Positions 53,501 to 61,974 of a stretch of 64,000 bases of DNA are shown here, in pieces (positions within the stretch are counted from its first letter, which is position 1; every line of letters starts with the position of its first letter). The notes under the pieces are model-generated. The model was not told where the DNA came from and searched no databases. It was given only the letters and a program-made list of their open reading frames with translations. This DNA is from Chitinophagaceae bacterium (GTDB taxonomy: Bacteria > Bacteroidota > Bacteroidia > Chitinophagales > Chitinophagaceae). The position numbers and the translations under genes are program-made. Where the stretch lies: NCBI GenBank assembly GCA_020847395.1, contig JADLCD010000111.1:1-64000 (forward strand). The letters run 5' to 3'.

Positions 53501-53629
53501 GATACCACGAGAACAACAAACAGGAACGGGTTAAAAAATATGAAGGCCCGTATTGAAAGATGGAAAGGCAAAATATCGGTTGTGTCAGGCGCGGGAGGAA
53601 GTAATATTAATGTTGAGGTTTCTGTATAA
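50552..53629 (+). CDS. Two-component sensor histidine kinase with beta-propeller sensor (NarL-type partner)
   Basis: 1025 residues. Signal peptide about 1-20; two seven-blade propellers of ligand-binding Reg_prop repeats (about 30-680, e.g. TEDRTGFLWFATQDGLNRYDG, DKQGSIWLGTDGGGVSYY, ENGMVWVGTSSGGF, shown as short units); Y_Y_Y domain about 700-790; one membrane helix about 795-815; HisKA_3 domain with phospho-acceptor H838 in TDLHDEIGSALSNI; HATPase domain to the end (KEALNNIYKHSRATS, NDNGVGFD, GLKNMKAR). Hybrid-type kinases of this layout sense sugars in Bacteroidota; this one lacks receiver and AraC domains and is followed by its regulator. Confidence 0.9.
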   Translation: MKWLLIISSFYCFAQQSLAQQSSPFLFRNLTINDGLSQNSVISITEDRTGFLWFATQDGLNRYDGKDFFSLPKTFDDKTSSNDRSLGKVVSISDRELWLLTTNGKLESFDLFNYQTTAIAVLPGTDFVIPQLSTMMRSSKENIWLGTQSGGVILFKPETHKAYLLNNQQSNNNGYPVITIYEDAQQRIWCATGDGLLLYSKEGKLIQHFLSQHSTLPARIAFSCITQDSNGNIWAGSFGAGLYIKHKNDENFSAYRGLKNFESLSPTLVIESLLAGEKNTLWIGTYGKGLLVHSIADSATQQFLNNKSNAYSIGFNDVLEIYKDKQGSIWLGTDGGGVSYYSQQINNFNLVSNSNVPADISVAPIRSITVDENGMVWVGTSSGGFTCIDVKRKKYQTYFLSSFNKQVSNSNRVVALLADGSDIWVGTQGNGLLLFDAGSRTHKKWLHPQAKTALHIPDNTIWCMAKEADDKIWCGTQKGFLMLIDKDKGLLENISSPANIDSAYTGAIRVISKMNDSILLVGRENGIIHFFNRIHHSFSKTFVDISKQLGSHIILKSILFKYPYIWVGTSGNGLLSYNINSSQLSSFTEQEGLPNNTVYAILDDEFNNLWVSTNKGICSFSLSAPKKDHSQSLFRIFKMSDGLQGNEFNTGAFFKAPDGTLFFGGINGLNFFKPQHFSETAKLTKVAVTNIIVDNVGLERDTTLTFKKQLLLSHQYRSLTLRFSVLDFASSGRYTYYYQMIGYNKQWVKANDQNFATYTNLPSGKYTFKVKASIPGSDIESEITSLAITINPPFWKTWWFILLTIAALCAALYGLYRYRINQLMQVQLVRNRIATDLHDEIGSALSNINMLAAIAQKKLEQPGEANKYLNRISDEVTASGQALDDIIWSVDTKNDTLEEMIARMRRYAAELFEAKENIQCELDFEEGFAFRKINIEQRRDIYLVYKEALNNIYKHSRATSFTVKVFLNGNMLHMQINDNGVGFDTTRTTNRNGLKNMKARIERWKGKISVVSGAGGSNINVEVSV

Positions 53630-53697
53630 CATATAATAAACCTTGCCTACTCAAATGAGTGATAATTTTTTTGAATAGTCTGTTTAAATTCGTTTTA

Positions 53698-54333
53698 ATG
53701 AGCATTAATGTTATAATATTTGAAGATAACGAACGCCTGCGGGAATCGCTTGTTTTTTTATTGGGCAACTCCGGTGAGTATAAAGTTCTTGCAGATTATA
53801 ATAATTGTAATGATGCTGCTAATGTGGCCAGGATGTATAAGCCCGATGTAGTATTGATGGATATTGATATGCCAGGCGAAAATGGTATTAAAGGTGTGAG
53901 CATGGTTAAAGAAGCTTCTCCTCATACCGCTGTAATCATGTATACTGTTTTTGAAGACGATGAAAAATTATTCAATTGTCTTTGTGCCGGTGCTAATGGT
54001 TATTTATTAAAAAAAGTTTCACCGGAGCGGTTGTTTTCTGCTATAAAAGAAGTAGTGGATGGCGGAGCGCCTATGTCTCCATCTATAGCCAGGAAGGTAT
54101 TGAGTAGTTTTGACAGAAGTAAAATGAAGGCTAATCAATACCAGCTTACTGCAAGGGAGCTGGAAGTGTTGCAATTTCTTACCAAAGGATATAGCAGTAA
54201 AATGATAGGAGCGGAGCTGGGAATATCTTTTGATACTGCCAGGTCACATCTCAAAAATATTTACAACAAGCTGCATGTAAATTGCGGTAAAGAGGCAATA
54301 GTAAAAGCGTTGAGTGAACATATACTTCCATAA
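53698..54333 (+). CDS. NarL/FixJ-family response regulator
   Basis: 211 residues. Receiver domain about 3-120 with acidic pocket ED, phospho-acceptor Asp in PDVVLMDIDMPGENG and Lys in KKVSPERL, then a LuxR-type HTH (LTARELEVLQFLTKGYSSKMIGAEL). ATG at 53698 is used; GTG at 53659 would add 13 hydrophobic residues and is unlikely. Paired with the upstream kinase, 68 bases away. Confidence 0.9.
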   Translation: MSINVIIFEDNERLRESLVFLLGNSGEYKVLADYNNCNDAANVARMYKPDVVLMDIDMPGENGIKGVSMVKEASPHTAVIMYTVFEDDEKLFNCLCAGANGYLLKKVSPERLFSAIKEVVDGGAPMSPSIARKVLSSFDRSKMKANQYQLTARELEVLQFLTKGYSSKMIGAELGISFDTARSHLKNIYNKLHVNCGKEAIVKALSEHILP

Positions 54334-54359
54334 TATTCCTTCACCTGTAAATTACATTT

Positions 54360-55019
54360 ATGAAAAGTATTACTACCGGCAGACGTAAATTTTTGCAAAC
54401 CACGGTCAAGGCTACGGTTGCATTATCTTCTCTATCCGCACTTCCTTTTATACCTTTTGCTGCACCTGCATTGCCGGATGACAGCCTGCACATTGTGGGC
54501 CCAAAACAAGGGTATGCCCCGCAAATAGGTACACTGGTTTCAATGATGAACTGGATGCGCGATACAATGTTATATTCGGTAAAGGGAATGAAACAGGAAG
54601 ATCTTGATTTTTTATTTGATGAAAAAGCCAACACCATCGGGGCTATGCTTTTGCATCTTGCGGCAACGGAAACGTTTTACCAGGCAAATACTTTTGAAGG
54701 AAGAACAGACTACAATGATGCAGAGAAAAAGAAATGGGAAGCTGCAATGAACCTGGGTGATGAAGGACGCAAAAATATCAGGGGGCATGACCTGGATTAT
54801 TATCTTGATATACTAAAAGAAACACGTGAAAAAACTTTGACCGAATTTCGCAAAAGAGATGATAAATGGCTGATGCAGGTTGATCCTCATTTTTTTGATG
54901 ATAAGCCTACCAATAATTATTGTAAATGGTTTCATGTATGTGAACATGAATCGAACCATAACGGCCAAATTAAATGGTTAAAAAACAGATTGCCTGGAAG
55001 AGAAGGGAAGAAAGAGTAA
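54360..55019 (+). CDS. Exported DinB-like four-helix protein
   Basis: 219 residues. N-terminal twin-arginine-like signal (TTGRRKFLQTT, hydrophobic to about 35), then a DinB-fold bundle (about 55-205): LVSMMNWMRDTMLYSVKGM, AMLLHLAATETFYQ and HVCEHESNHNGQIKWLKNRL, whose His residues (HL at start helix 3, HESNH) fit the DinB metal site. DinB-fold enzymes are metal-dependent thiol transferases or hydrolases; most exported ones are uncharacterised. 26 bases after the response regulator. Confidence 0.8.
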   Translation: MKSITTGRRKFLQTTVKATVALSSLSALPFIPFAAPALPDDSLHIVGPKQGYAPQIGTLVSMMNWMRDTMLYSVKGMKQEDLDFLFDEKANTIGAMLLHLAATETFYQANTFEGRTDYNDAEKKKWEAAMNLGDEGRKNIRGHDLDYYLDILKETREKTLTEFRKRDDKWLMQVDPHFFDDKPTNNYCKWFHVCEHESNHNGQIKWLKNRLPGREGKKE

Positions 55020-55131
55020 ACTTACTGTTTTATATTTCCCGCCGGAACAGTAAGCGTAGCAAAATAAATTATCGGTTCCAATAGGAATGGGTTTAAATCT
55101 ATTCCTATTCTTAAGGCTTCCGGGGGTATCT

Positions 55132-57648
55132 TCACACTACTCTACCCATCACCGGGTCGCTTATACTGGCTTTGCCTGTTTCTACCCTGCCTGCATAGCG
55201 TTTTTCAAAATCATTATTGCCTTTTACTTTCACGCTAAAGTCGTACCAGCCCTTGTGTTTACTCGTATCAATGCTGATGGTTGCCTGCGAGCCTGCGCTT
55301 ACTATTTTTGTTTGTGCCTTGCCTTTATATGCATTATCCGGTACTTCGATATTTAAGGATTGCTTTGAATTGTTTTTTAACCTTAAAGCAATTTTGCCGG
55401 TAAGATTTTTTTTATTTGCAGGAGCTGATTCGTATTCACACAGTATATCCAATAACGGATCATTTACCGTGCCCTTAAATTCCCGGAAAAAACCATTGGG
55501 GCCATATACCTGCAGGTGATAATCTTTATCTATTGCCCATTCATCCGTTAAGCTGTCTCCGGCAAGCACGGCATAATTTCTGGGTAATACATCTGTACCC
55601 GGCATATAAATATTAAATGGCGAACCAATAGCATTTTTTCCAAAAACTTCATTCTTTGCGTCCAGCTTAATCTTGAATGATTTTTTATCGTCACTTAATT
55701 TTCCTTCAGCATATAACTGGTATGGTAATGCACATGATGAACGCGTACCCTTTTCCTGCTGCGGCATTACAGGCGAAGCAAACCTGCCGGTATTGATTTG
55801 CCGTACTTCTTCATTGGTTAATAATTTATACCCGGAAGGCATTGCCTTAAACTGTGCTTTGTGTATGCTTTCTAAAAATGGAATTCTTTCTACCGGCGTT
55901 GGTGCAGGTATTTTTTCGCCATTATATGGTCTGAATGCAGAAGTAAGATTCCCGCTCACTGCTCTTCTCCAACTGGTAACTTCTGCCGATTCAATTTTCT
56001 TTCCTGTTTTGTGCGAAAGAAAATGTTCCATAAACTGAATAGGAGAGGTGAGGTCAAACACCTCTGAACAAACCCATCCGCCGCGTGTCCATGGCGAAGC
56101 AATTACTAATGGAACCCTGAAACCTAAACCAATCGGACTATCCCTATCATCTTCATCCGCAGGTTTTGTTTTCATCCAGGTTTGTTCTTTGCTTACATAA
56201 TCTGTTTTTGTAGCAATACCTGCCGAAACCTTTCCGCTGTTTTCTTTATATGGATTGGGTGGAACAAATGGCGGCACATGATCAAAGTAGCCATCATTCT
56301 CATCATAATTTAATATAAATATGGTTTTCTTCCACACTTCAGGATTTTGTGTGAGTATATCAATTACCTCACTTAAATACCATGCACCATACCAGGGCGA
56401 GCCGGGGTGATCAGAAAAATTGGAAGGTGCTACAACCCAGGATACGGTTGGCAGTTTCCCGCTTTTTACATCTTCCCTGAACTGGAATAATACATCACTT
56501 TTGGGTATCTGCATTTTTCGCTCAGTGCCATTATCATCGTATGCTATTGTTGTCAATGACCTGTAGTCGGGGTCATTCCTGTTATCGGAAAATGCTTTGT
56601 TGTGCAGGTCTTTTTGCAAGGAAGAAAGCTTTTCAAAATTTTCAGGTGTGTATTTTTGCAAAGCCATTTCAACATATTCCAGTTGTTCCTTTCTTTGCTT
56701 AAGGTCACGTTGTAATCCCGGCAACTTATTGCTTCCTTCAGGCAATGCTTTTATTTTTTCTTCAAGAGCAGCGATCATACCGGGCAATATCTTTTGTGCC
56801 TTAGTCAAAAATTTCATGTGCCCGTGCGAAAACCTGATATTGAATTGTGTGAACCATTCAATAGGATTATCGGTAAAGTTTGCCAGCCAGTCTTCTTCTT
56901 CGCCTTCAAATCCTGTTTCTATACTCACTTCATTCTGGTATATTTTCCAGGAAATATTATTTTCTTCCAGGTATTCCGGGAATGTTTTCCATGTTGCTTC
57001 TTTATCATAACTAACATCAGAATTGTACACGTTTGCAATTACATTTTCATCATGTTTTTCGCGTATTGTGCCTGTCCAAAAGTATAACCTGTTGGGCGTA
57101 GTGCCTGTAAGCGAAGAACAGAAATGCTGGTCACAAACGGTAAACGCATCTGCCAATGCGTAATAAAAAGGAATGTCTTCCCTGTTATAAAATCCCATGG
57201 TGAGCGGCATATCTTTGCATTCCTTACGCCCGGAACGTTTGGCGTCGAGCCATTTATCATGCCAGCCTTTATTTCTCGCGTCAACCATATTATCCCAGGA
57301 GTGGGGTAGTGAGCCGAGCCATGTAGATTTGCTGTCTCTTATGTTCAACCGAAATGGTGCATATGTTTCGCCTTTAGCATTTGTTTGCGCCCACACTTTA
57401 TTTTTGTTTGGCAGCGATATAGCCCTTGGATCATTATAACCTCTTACACCCTGCAATGTTCCATAGCAATGATCGAACGAGCGGTTTTCCTGCATTAAAA
57501 AAACAATATGCTCCGCATCAAGATAGGTAGAACCTGCTTTGGGATCAATTGCAAATGCTTTTTGAATAGATTCGGGTAAGCCTCCAAATAAACCGGAACC
57601 ACCGGAAAGGAGCGCTGCTTTCTTGATCAATTCTCTTCGGGTATCCAT
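55132..57648 (-). CDS. Phosphocholine-specific phospholipase C, Tat-exported
   Basis: 838 residues. Tat signal (TRRELIKKAALLSGG, cleaved near AFA-ID). The alkaline-phosphatase-like phosphoesterase domain (about 45-530) opens with EHIVFLMQENRSFDHCYG and the active Thr in SLTGTTPNRLYFWTG, and ends with PIQFMEHFLSHKTG. Two C-terminal beta-sandwich DUF756 domains (about 640-730 and 745-825) follow. This is the PlcN/PlcH layout (family TIGR03396). Cleaves phosphatidylcholine or sphingomyelin head groups; a role in phosphate or lipid scavenging is likely. Convergent with the DinB gene. Confidence 0.88.
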   Translation of the reverse strand: MDTRRELIKKAALLSGGSGLFGGLPESIQKAFAIDPKAGSTYLDAEHIVFLMQENRSFDHCYGTLQGVRGYNDPRAISLPNKNKVWAQTNAKGETYAPFRLNIRDSKSTWLGSLPHSWDNMVDARNKGWHDKWLDAKRSGRKECKDMPLTMGFYNREDIPFYYALADAFTVCDQHFCSSLTGTTPNRLYFWTGTIREKHDENVIANVYNSDVSYDKEATWKTFPEYLEENNISWKIYQNEVSIETGFEGEEEDWLANFTDNPIEWFTQFNIRFSHGHMKFLTKAQKILPGMIAALEEKIKALPEGSNKLPGLQRDLKQRKEQLEYVEMALQKYTPENFEKLSSLQKDLHNKAFSDNRNDPDYRSLTTIAYDDNGTERKMQIPKSDVLFQFREDVKSGKLPTVSWVVAPSNFSDHPGSPWYGAWYLSEVIDILTQNPEVWKKTIFILNYDENDGYFDHVPPFVPPNPYKENSGKVSAGIATKTDYVSKEQTWMKTKPADEDDRDSPIGLGFRVPLVIASPWTRGGWVCSEVFDLTSPIQFMEHFLSHKTGKKIESAEVTSWRRAVSGNLTSAFRPYNGEKIPAPTPVERIPFLESIHKAQFKAMPSGYKLLTNEEVRQINTGRFASPVMPQQEKGTRSSCALPYQLYAEGKLSDDKKSFKIKLDAKNEVFGKNAIGSPFNIYMPGTDVLPRNYAVLAGDSLTDEWAIDKDYHLQVYGPNGFFREFKGTVNDPLLDILCEYESAPANKKNLTGKIALRLKNNSKQSLNIEVPDNAYKGKAQTKIVSAGSQATISIDTSKHKGWYDFSVKVKGNNDFEKRYAGRVETGKASISDPVMGRVV

Positions 57649-57654
57649 AAAATA

Positions 57655-57928
57655 AAGTGATATATACTGTGAAATTATCGATTAATCATATACAAAACCT
57701 GTAAACAAGAGTGCATTGCAAATTGTAGCATTGCGACTTCATGTGTTTTGTAGTTATACCCGCTTTCGCAGCGTGATTGTTTTTTCTCGCGGCGACGCAG
57801 CGAATTCCGTCTCTCATAACAGCATTGCTCCTTTGCGTTCGCCGCGTGAAACCACATCTCGGCCGCCCAGACTCGTGCCCCCATAGCCAGCACCCCTATC
57901 AAGAGATTGCTATATGCCATATATACTG
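57655..57928. other. Intergenic region with a GC-rich inverted repeat
   Basis: About 270 bases between two leftward genes. CGCGGCGA (57788-57795) pairs with TCGCCGCG (57839-57846). The right arm is followed by TGAAACC and preceded by GCTCCTTTGCG; in reverse complement this gives TTTCACGCGGCGAACGCAAAG, related to the start of the composite repeat at 47737. No gene is apparent. Confidence 0.55.
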
Positions 57929-59185
57929 TTACCTGAATAACAAAAATGCAATAATCAACGTAATGATGATATTAAATAATTGGGCTATTAAAAAAGCTCC
58001 AAATGCAATAGCGTTATTCTTGCGGAACAATTCCTTGAAATTCGTTTCAAGTCCTATGCTGGTAAATGCAAGCACAAACCATAAAGTCTGCATGTTTTTT
58101 AAGGGATCTTTTACAGCAGTAATCGTTTCCTGGCTCATGAAAAAAGAAAACAATAATGATGCTGCAATAAAACCAATCACAAACTTTGGAAACCTTTCCC
58201 ATATAATGGAAAGCGTGGGTTTTTTATCAACACCGGCTACGGCTTCTTTTTTGGTAATCGTCCAGTAAACAGAAATAGCAAATGCCGCTATGCCCAATAA
58301 TACATTCTGTGAAAATTTTACGATAGTACTGACTTTTAAAGCTTCTTCACCCACAAGCGTGCCCGATGCAGCCACAGCGCCGGTGGTATCTATAGTACCG
58401 CCCAGCCATGCACCTGTTACGGCTTCCGGAAATTGAAATGCATTTGCTATTACCGGCATAAATATCATCATCGGTATGGCTGTGAGCAAAACCATCGAAA
58501 CCACATAACTCAATTTCTTTGAATCGCCTTTGATGGCGCCTGCTGTTGCTATAGCTGCAGATACGCCACAAATAGAAACAGCGCTTGCCAGCATAATACC
58601 CAGCTCATCATCAACTTTCATTTTTTTGCTAATCCAATATGCGAAATACCAAACCGATACAACAACCACAACCGCTTGTATCAATCCCATTGAACCGGTT
58701 TTAAGTACATCTGAAAACAATACGGATGTACCTAAAAGTACCAGCCCGATTTTTACAAACATTTCTGTTGTCAGTGTTTCCCTGAACCATTCGGGTAATT
58801 TTACAAGGTTGCCTATAATCAATCCCACCACCAGGCTAAATATTACCGCTTCAAGATTATAGTCTTTCGCAAAGTTGCTTCCGGATATTATAAGTGCAAA
58901 AATGCTTAGGGCAAAAACTACAATAAATACTATAACCACATTTCGTATGTTCTTGCCTGTTAGCCAGGCGCCAATGATTACAGTTATAAAAGCAATTAAA
59001 AACTGGATGCCTGTTTTAGAAAGGTTGCCTGCTGATAATACGGTACCGAATAATTTTTCTGATGATGTCCATCCATAAGATGGGACGGCAAAATGAAATC
59101 CGGCGATAGCCGCGATAATAATAAGAAAGCCGAGCACAACTACTGCCCAATCTTCAACAAGCAAAGGTTTTTTTTGTAAAGACAT
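57929..59185 (-). CDS. YeiH-family (UPF0324) putative sulfate exporter
   Basis: 418 residues with about 11 helices. SGSNFAKDYNLEAVIFSLVVGLIIGN, ASAVSICGVSAAIATAGAI and GAWLGGTIDTTGAVAASG are the conserved UPF0324 blocks. Family members are annotated as inner-membrane sulfate or anion exporters with little direct proof. Stands alone; leftward. Confidence 0.85.
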   Translation of the reverse strand: MSLQKKPLLVEDWAVVVLGFLIIIAAIAGFHFAVPSYGWTSSEKLFGTVLSAGNLSKTGIQFLIAFITVIIGAWLTGKNIRNVVIVFIVVFALSIFALIISGSNFAKDYNLEAVIFSLVVGLIIGNLVKLPEWFRETLTTEMFVKIGLVLLGTSVLFSDVLKTGSMGLIQAVVVVVSVWYFAYWISKKMKVDDELGIMLASAVSICGVSAAIATAGAIKGDSKKLSYVVSMVLLTAIPMMIFMPVIANAFQFPEAVTGAWLGGTIDTTGAVAASGTLVGEEALKVSTIVKFSQNVLLGIAAFAISVYWTITKKEAVAGVDKKPTLSIIWERFPKFVIGFIAASLLFSFFMSQETITAVKDPLKNMQTLWFVLAFTSIGLETNFKELFRKNNAIAFGAFLIAQLFNIIITLIIAFLLFR

Positions 59186-59330
59186 TCATATATGGTTTAG
59201 GACCTCTAATGTAAAATATTATTCTTTATTGAAAGGAGAGATTGTTGAGAAACTTATAATCAGGATGCTAACGGTTTAGTATAAATAATTGTAGCAAATA
59301 ATAAACATAGTAAACAGGTAGCGTATAATG

Positions 59331-60395
59331 TTATATTTTTTTAAATCCTAATCCCGGGGTATTTGTAATTGACATCATGCCATCTTTTACTATAAATCCA
59401 CCTTCAACAATATCTTCTGCCAGGTCAAAACTGCCATCAAGATCTATGTAACGCGTGTGGCTACATGCATATGCTGCATGCAACGCTGCAGTAATGCTGA
59501 TAATACTTTCATCGTTGCAACCCCAAAAAAGTTTTGCACCTGCGGATTCAACTACCGAAGCAATGTTAAATGCGCTTTTAATACCGCCGCATTTCATCAA
59601 TTTAATATTATAAATGCCATATCGTTCAGATTTGCATAGCGCAAATGCTGAAGCCGCATCCTTCAACGATTCATCCGCGGCAAGAAACTTTCGGGTGGAA
59701 AAGGGAAGATTCTCAAGCGCTTTATCATGGCTTGCTGCCAGGGGTTGTTCAATTAATTCAACCGGCTGCTTGCGGGTAAGGTTAATAAAATGCTGCAATT
59801 GTGCTATGGTATAGCCGGTATTTGCATCAACCCTGATGGTAAAATAATTGCCGAATTTTTCACGGAGCCTTATCACTTTCTCAGCATCTTCCTCAGGGCT
59901 TACCCCGGTTTTTAGTTTGAGAATACGAAAACCAAGCGCTTTAAATGCAGTAGCTTCTTCTAATGTTTGTTGCATATTCAGTATGCCGATAGTAACAGAA
60001 GTGGGCAAAGAGTGATGACACCTTCCATAGAAATCCGCTACAGGCATATCGATAAATTTTCCGAAGGTATCGTGCAGTGCGATATCTAAGCAGGCTAAAG
60101 TACCGGGTTTATGGGGGAGTTTTGTATTAACGGAATCTATCAATGCATTAAAGCTTCGTATATCCTTTCCTGTTAGCCATGGCACTATTTCATTTTCCAG
60201 GTTAATAAGTGTATCGGCGGGAGATTCACCTACAACTTCAAATTCGGGGTTGGCAGCGCCTATACCCGTTATTCCATTTTCGAGCTTTATTTCAAGAAAA
60301 ACATTTTCTACATCTTCAATTTGCTGCCGGGCTATCGTATATGGTTTTTTAAGCCGCAGGTTTTTGATAAACGCCTTTGCTTCTATTATTTTCAT
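59331..60395 (-). CDS. DgcA-like N-acyl-D-amino-acid racemase / dipeptide epimerase (enolase superfamily)
   Basis: 354 residues of the muconate-lactonizing/dipeptide epimerase group. Catalytic K160-x-K162 in RILKLKTG; metal ligands in RVDANTGY, LIEQPL and AADESLKD; second catalytic Lys in NIKLMKCGG. Ala-Glu epimerases share these residues. The partner overlapping by 4 bases (ATGA) encodes a DUF1611/DgcN protein. That pair is described in marine Proteobacteria and haloarchaea as converting D-Glu to N-acetyl-D-Glu (DgcN) and then to N-acetyl-L-Glu (DgcA). I infer the same role. An L-Ala-D/L-Glu epimerase is the alternative. Confidence 0.8.
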   Translation of the reverse strand: MKIIEAKAFIKNLRLKKPYTIARQQIEDVENVFLEIKLENGITGIGAANPEFEVVGESPADTLINLENEIVPWLTGKDIRSFNALIDSVNTKLPHKPGTLACLDIALHDTFGKFIDMPVADFYGRCHHSLPTSVTIGILNMQQTLEEATAFKALGFRILKLKTGVSPEEDAEKVIRLREKFGNYFTIRVDANTGYTIAQLQHFINLTRKQPVELIEQPLAASHDKALENLPFSTRKFLAADESLKDAASAFALCKSERYGIYNIKLMKCGGIKSAFNIASVVESAGAKLFWGCNDESIISITAALHAAYACSHTRYIDLDGSFDLAEDIVEGGFIVKDGMMSITNTPGLGFKKI

Positions 60396-61453
60396 TGTAA
60401 TACTTTGCTGTTGTTAACCAAAGAAGCAAATACCGGTACAAGAGTACTAACCCCTTTTTCCAATGGAAGTAATACGGGTATTCCAAACTCCTCCTGGTAT
60501 TTTTTTTGAAAGGCTTCTGCTTCTTCAAGATTACAGTGTTCCGTATTCAGCGCTATGGCAATTACTTTTGAGCCATATTTTTCAACCAGTTCAATTTCAG
60601 AAGCCAGGGAATGTATTTTTCCTAATGCCGGCTTAAAATCATAGTGTTCCCTTTTTGGGGCATGCAATAATACTACCGATTTGGCGCAGCCTGAAATTAA
60701 TATTTCAGCGCCGCAGGGCCCGCTGGGGTTACGTAGTGCAGCCTGTCCTTCTATAAAAAGAATTTTAGCGCCTGTTTCTTTGGCACAGCTTACTATGGCG
60801 TGTTCCAGTTCTCCTGAAACAAAATCATTTGGAGTAGCATCCAGCACAAAGCCATATTTACTACCCTGCAACCAACCGGTTTGTCCGGTGTAAATCATTT
60901 CTGCTTTTATGCCGGCGGTATTACACGCATGCATTAAAAAGCGGGTTGTTGTACGTTTTCCTAACCCGCAATCTGTTCCAAGCACGGCAACTATAGTTGT
61001 AGTTAGTGATAAAATATCACCCGACCAGAAATGAAGCTCTTTCATTTTTTTTGGCTTTCGTACATCCGTTAACGTTATGCCGTTTAATTTTGCCAGCGCT
61101 ACTATATCTTCGCGATCACTTAACAGGTCATGTAACCCATTAACCACCGATAATCCAAGTTGTATGGCTTCTTTTACTTCATCCAGCAATGCGCCGGGAA
61201 ATATACCACCGGAAGTAGCAACGCCCACTATACAATATGTCGCCTGCACGGCTGTTACGGCTTCAGCCACGGTTGCAAATACCGGTATATTCCGGTAATG
61301 CCCATCCAATATTTCGCCGGCATCCCTGCCTGCATGTAAAGCATCTACCAGTCCTGCTATTGCATACCGGTTACTTTCACGAATAAGTCCGTGAGCAGTT
61401 TTTGCATCTTCTGTAGCCAATAAACCGTTAGTCAAAATAATAGCCTTGTCCAT
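60392..61453 (-). CDS. DUF1611 protein, DgcN-like D-glutamate N-acyltransferase
   Basis: 353 residues. N-terminal Rossmann-like domain (about 1-140) with GVATSGGIFPGALLDEV; C-terminal P-loop-type domain (about 150-340) with VLGTDCGLGKRTTTRFL, TGQTGWLQGSKYG and EGQAALRNPSGP. This is the full DUF1611 layout. Characterised members (DgcN) acetylate D-glutamate. First gene of a leftward pair coupled to the epimerase by ATGA overlap, divergent from an Lrp-type regulator with an inverted-repeat operator in between. Confidence 0.85.
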   Translation of the reverse strand: MDKAIILTNGLLATEDAKTAHGLIRESNRYAIAGLVDALHAGRDAGEILDGHYRNIPVFATVAEAVTAVQATYCIVGVATSGGIFPGALLDEVKEAIQLGLSVVNGLHDLLSDREDIVALAKLNGITLTDVRKPKKMKELHFWSGDILSLTTTIVAVLGTDCGLGKRTTTRFLMHACNTAGIKAEMIYTGQTGWLQGSKYGFVLDATPNDFVSGELEHAIVSCAKETGAKILFIEGQAALRNPSGPCGAEILISGCAKSVVLLHAPKREHYDFKPALGKIHSLASEIELVEKYGSKVIAIALNTEHCNLEEAEAFQKKYQEEFGIPVLLPLEKGVSTLVPVFASLVNNSKVLQ

Positions 61454-61485
61454 AATTTTTTCCTTTAATCTACATTAAAAATAGA

Positions 61486-61523
61486 ATAATATGCTAATTT
61501 AGAGAAATAGAATAGCATATTAT
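61486..61523. promoter_or_regulatory. Inverted-repeat operator at the lrp start, between dgcN-like and lrp genes
   Basis: ATAATATGCTA (61486-61496) and TAGCATATTAT (61513-61523) form a perfect 11-bp inverted repeat spaced by 16 bases. The right arm covers the ATG of the regulator gene (61522). The 68-bp divergent region is otherwise AT-rich. Best explained as an Lrp-type operator for autoregulation and control of the dgcN-dgcA pair; binding is inferred. Confidence 0.6.
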
Positions 61524-61974
61524 GCCAGATGATATTGATAAACATATTTTGAACCTGCTACAGGAAAACGCGATGCTCACCATCAGGGATATAGCAGATC
61601 GCCTGTCGTTGACTACTACGCCTGTGCATGAGCGTATTAAAAAGTTAGAGAAAGAGGGCGTTATTATTGGGTACCGTGCTATTATTGATGCTGAAAAAGT
61701 AGACAAAGCGCAAGTGGTATTGCTTAATCTGCGTATGGAAGATTATACGCCTAAAAATATTGCGGCATTTGAAAAAATGATTTCCGGCATGCCGCAGGTG
61801 CTTGAATGCTTTCATCTTGCGGGCACGGTTGATTACCAGCTAAAGGTTATAGTAAAAGATATTAAAGAATATGATAGCTTTCTTATGAAAATGGCTAAAA
61901 TTTCTATCGTGTCTGTAGTGAGCAGCATGATTGTTCTTCATCGCGTTAAACAAAGCACATATATACAACTATGA
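61522..61974 (+). CDS. Lrp/AsnC-family transcriptional regulator
   Basis: 150 residues. N-terminal winged HTH (DDIDKHILNLLQENAMLTIRD, LSLTTTPVHERIKKLEKEGVI, shown in part) and C-terminal RAM effector domain with VLECFHLAGTVDYQLKVIVKD. Members respond to amino acids. Divergent from the DgcN/DgcA pair and overlapping the next gene by 4 bases (ATGA), so it sits in the same D-amino-acid locus and may sense D- or L-glutamate. Confidence 0.9.
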   Translation: MPDDIDKHILNLLQENAMLTIRDIADRLSLTTTPVHERIKKLEKEGVIIGYRAIIDAEKVDKAQVVLLNLRMEDYTPKNIAAFEKMISGMPQVLECFHLAGTVDYQLKVIVKDIKEYDSFLMKMAKISIVSVVSSMIVLHRVKQSTYIQL

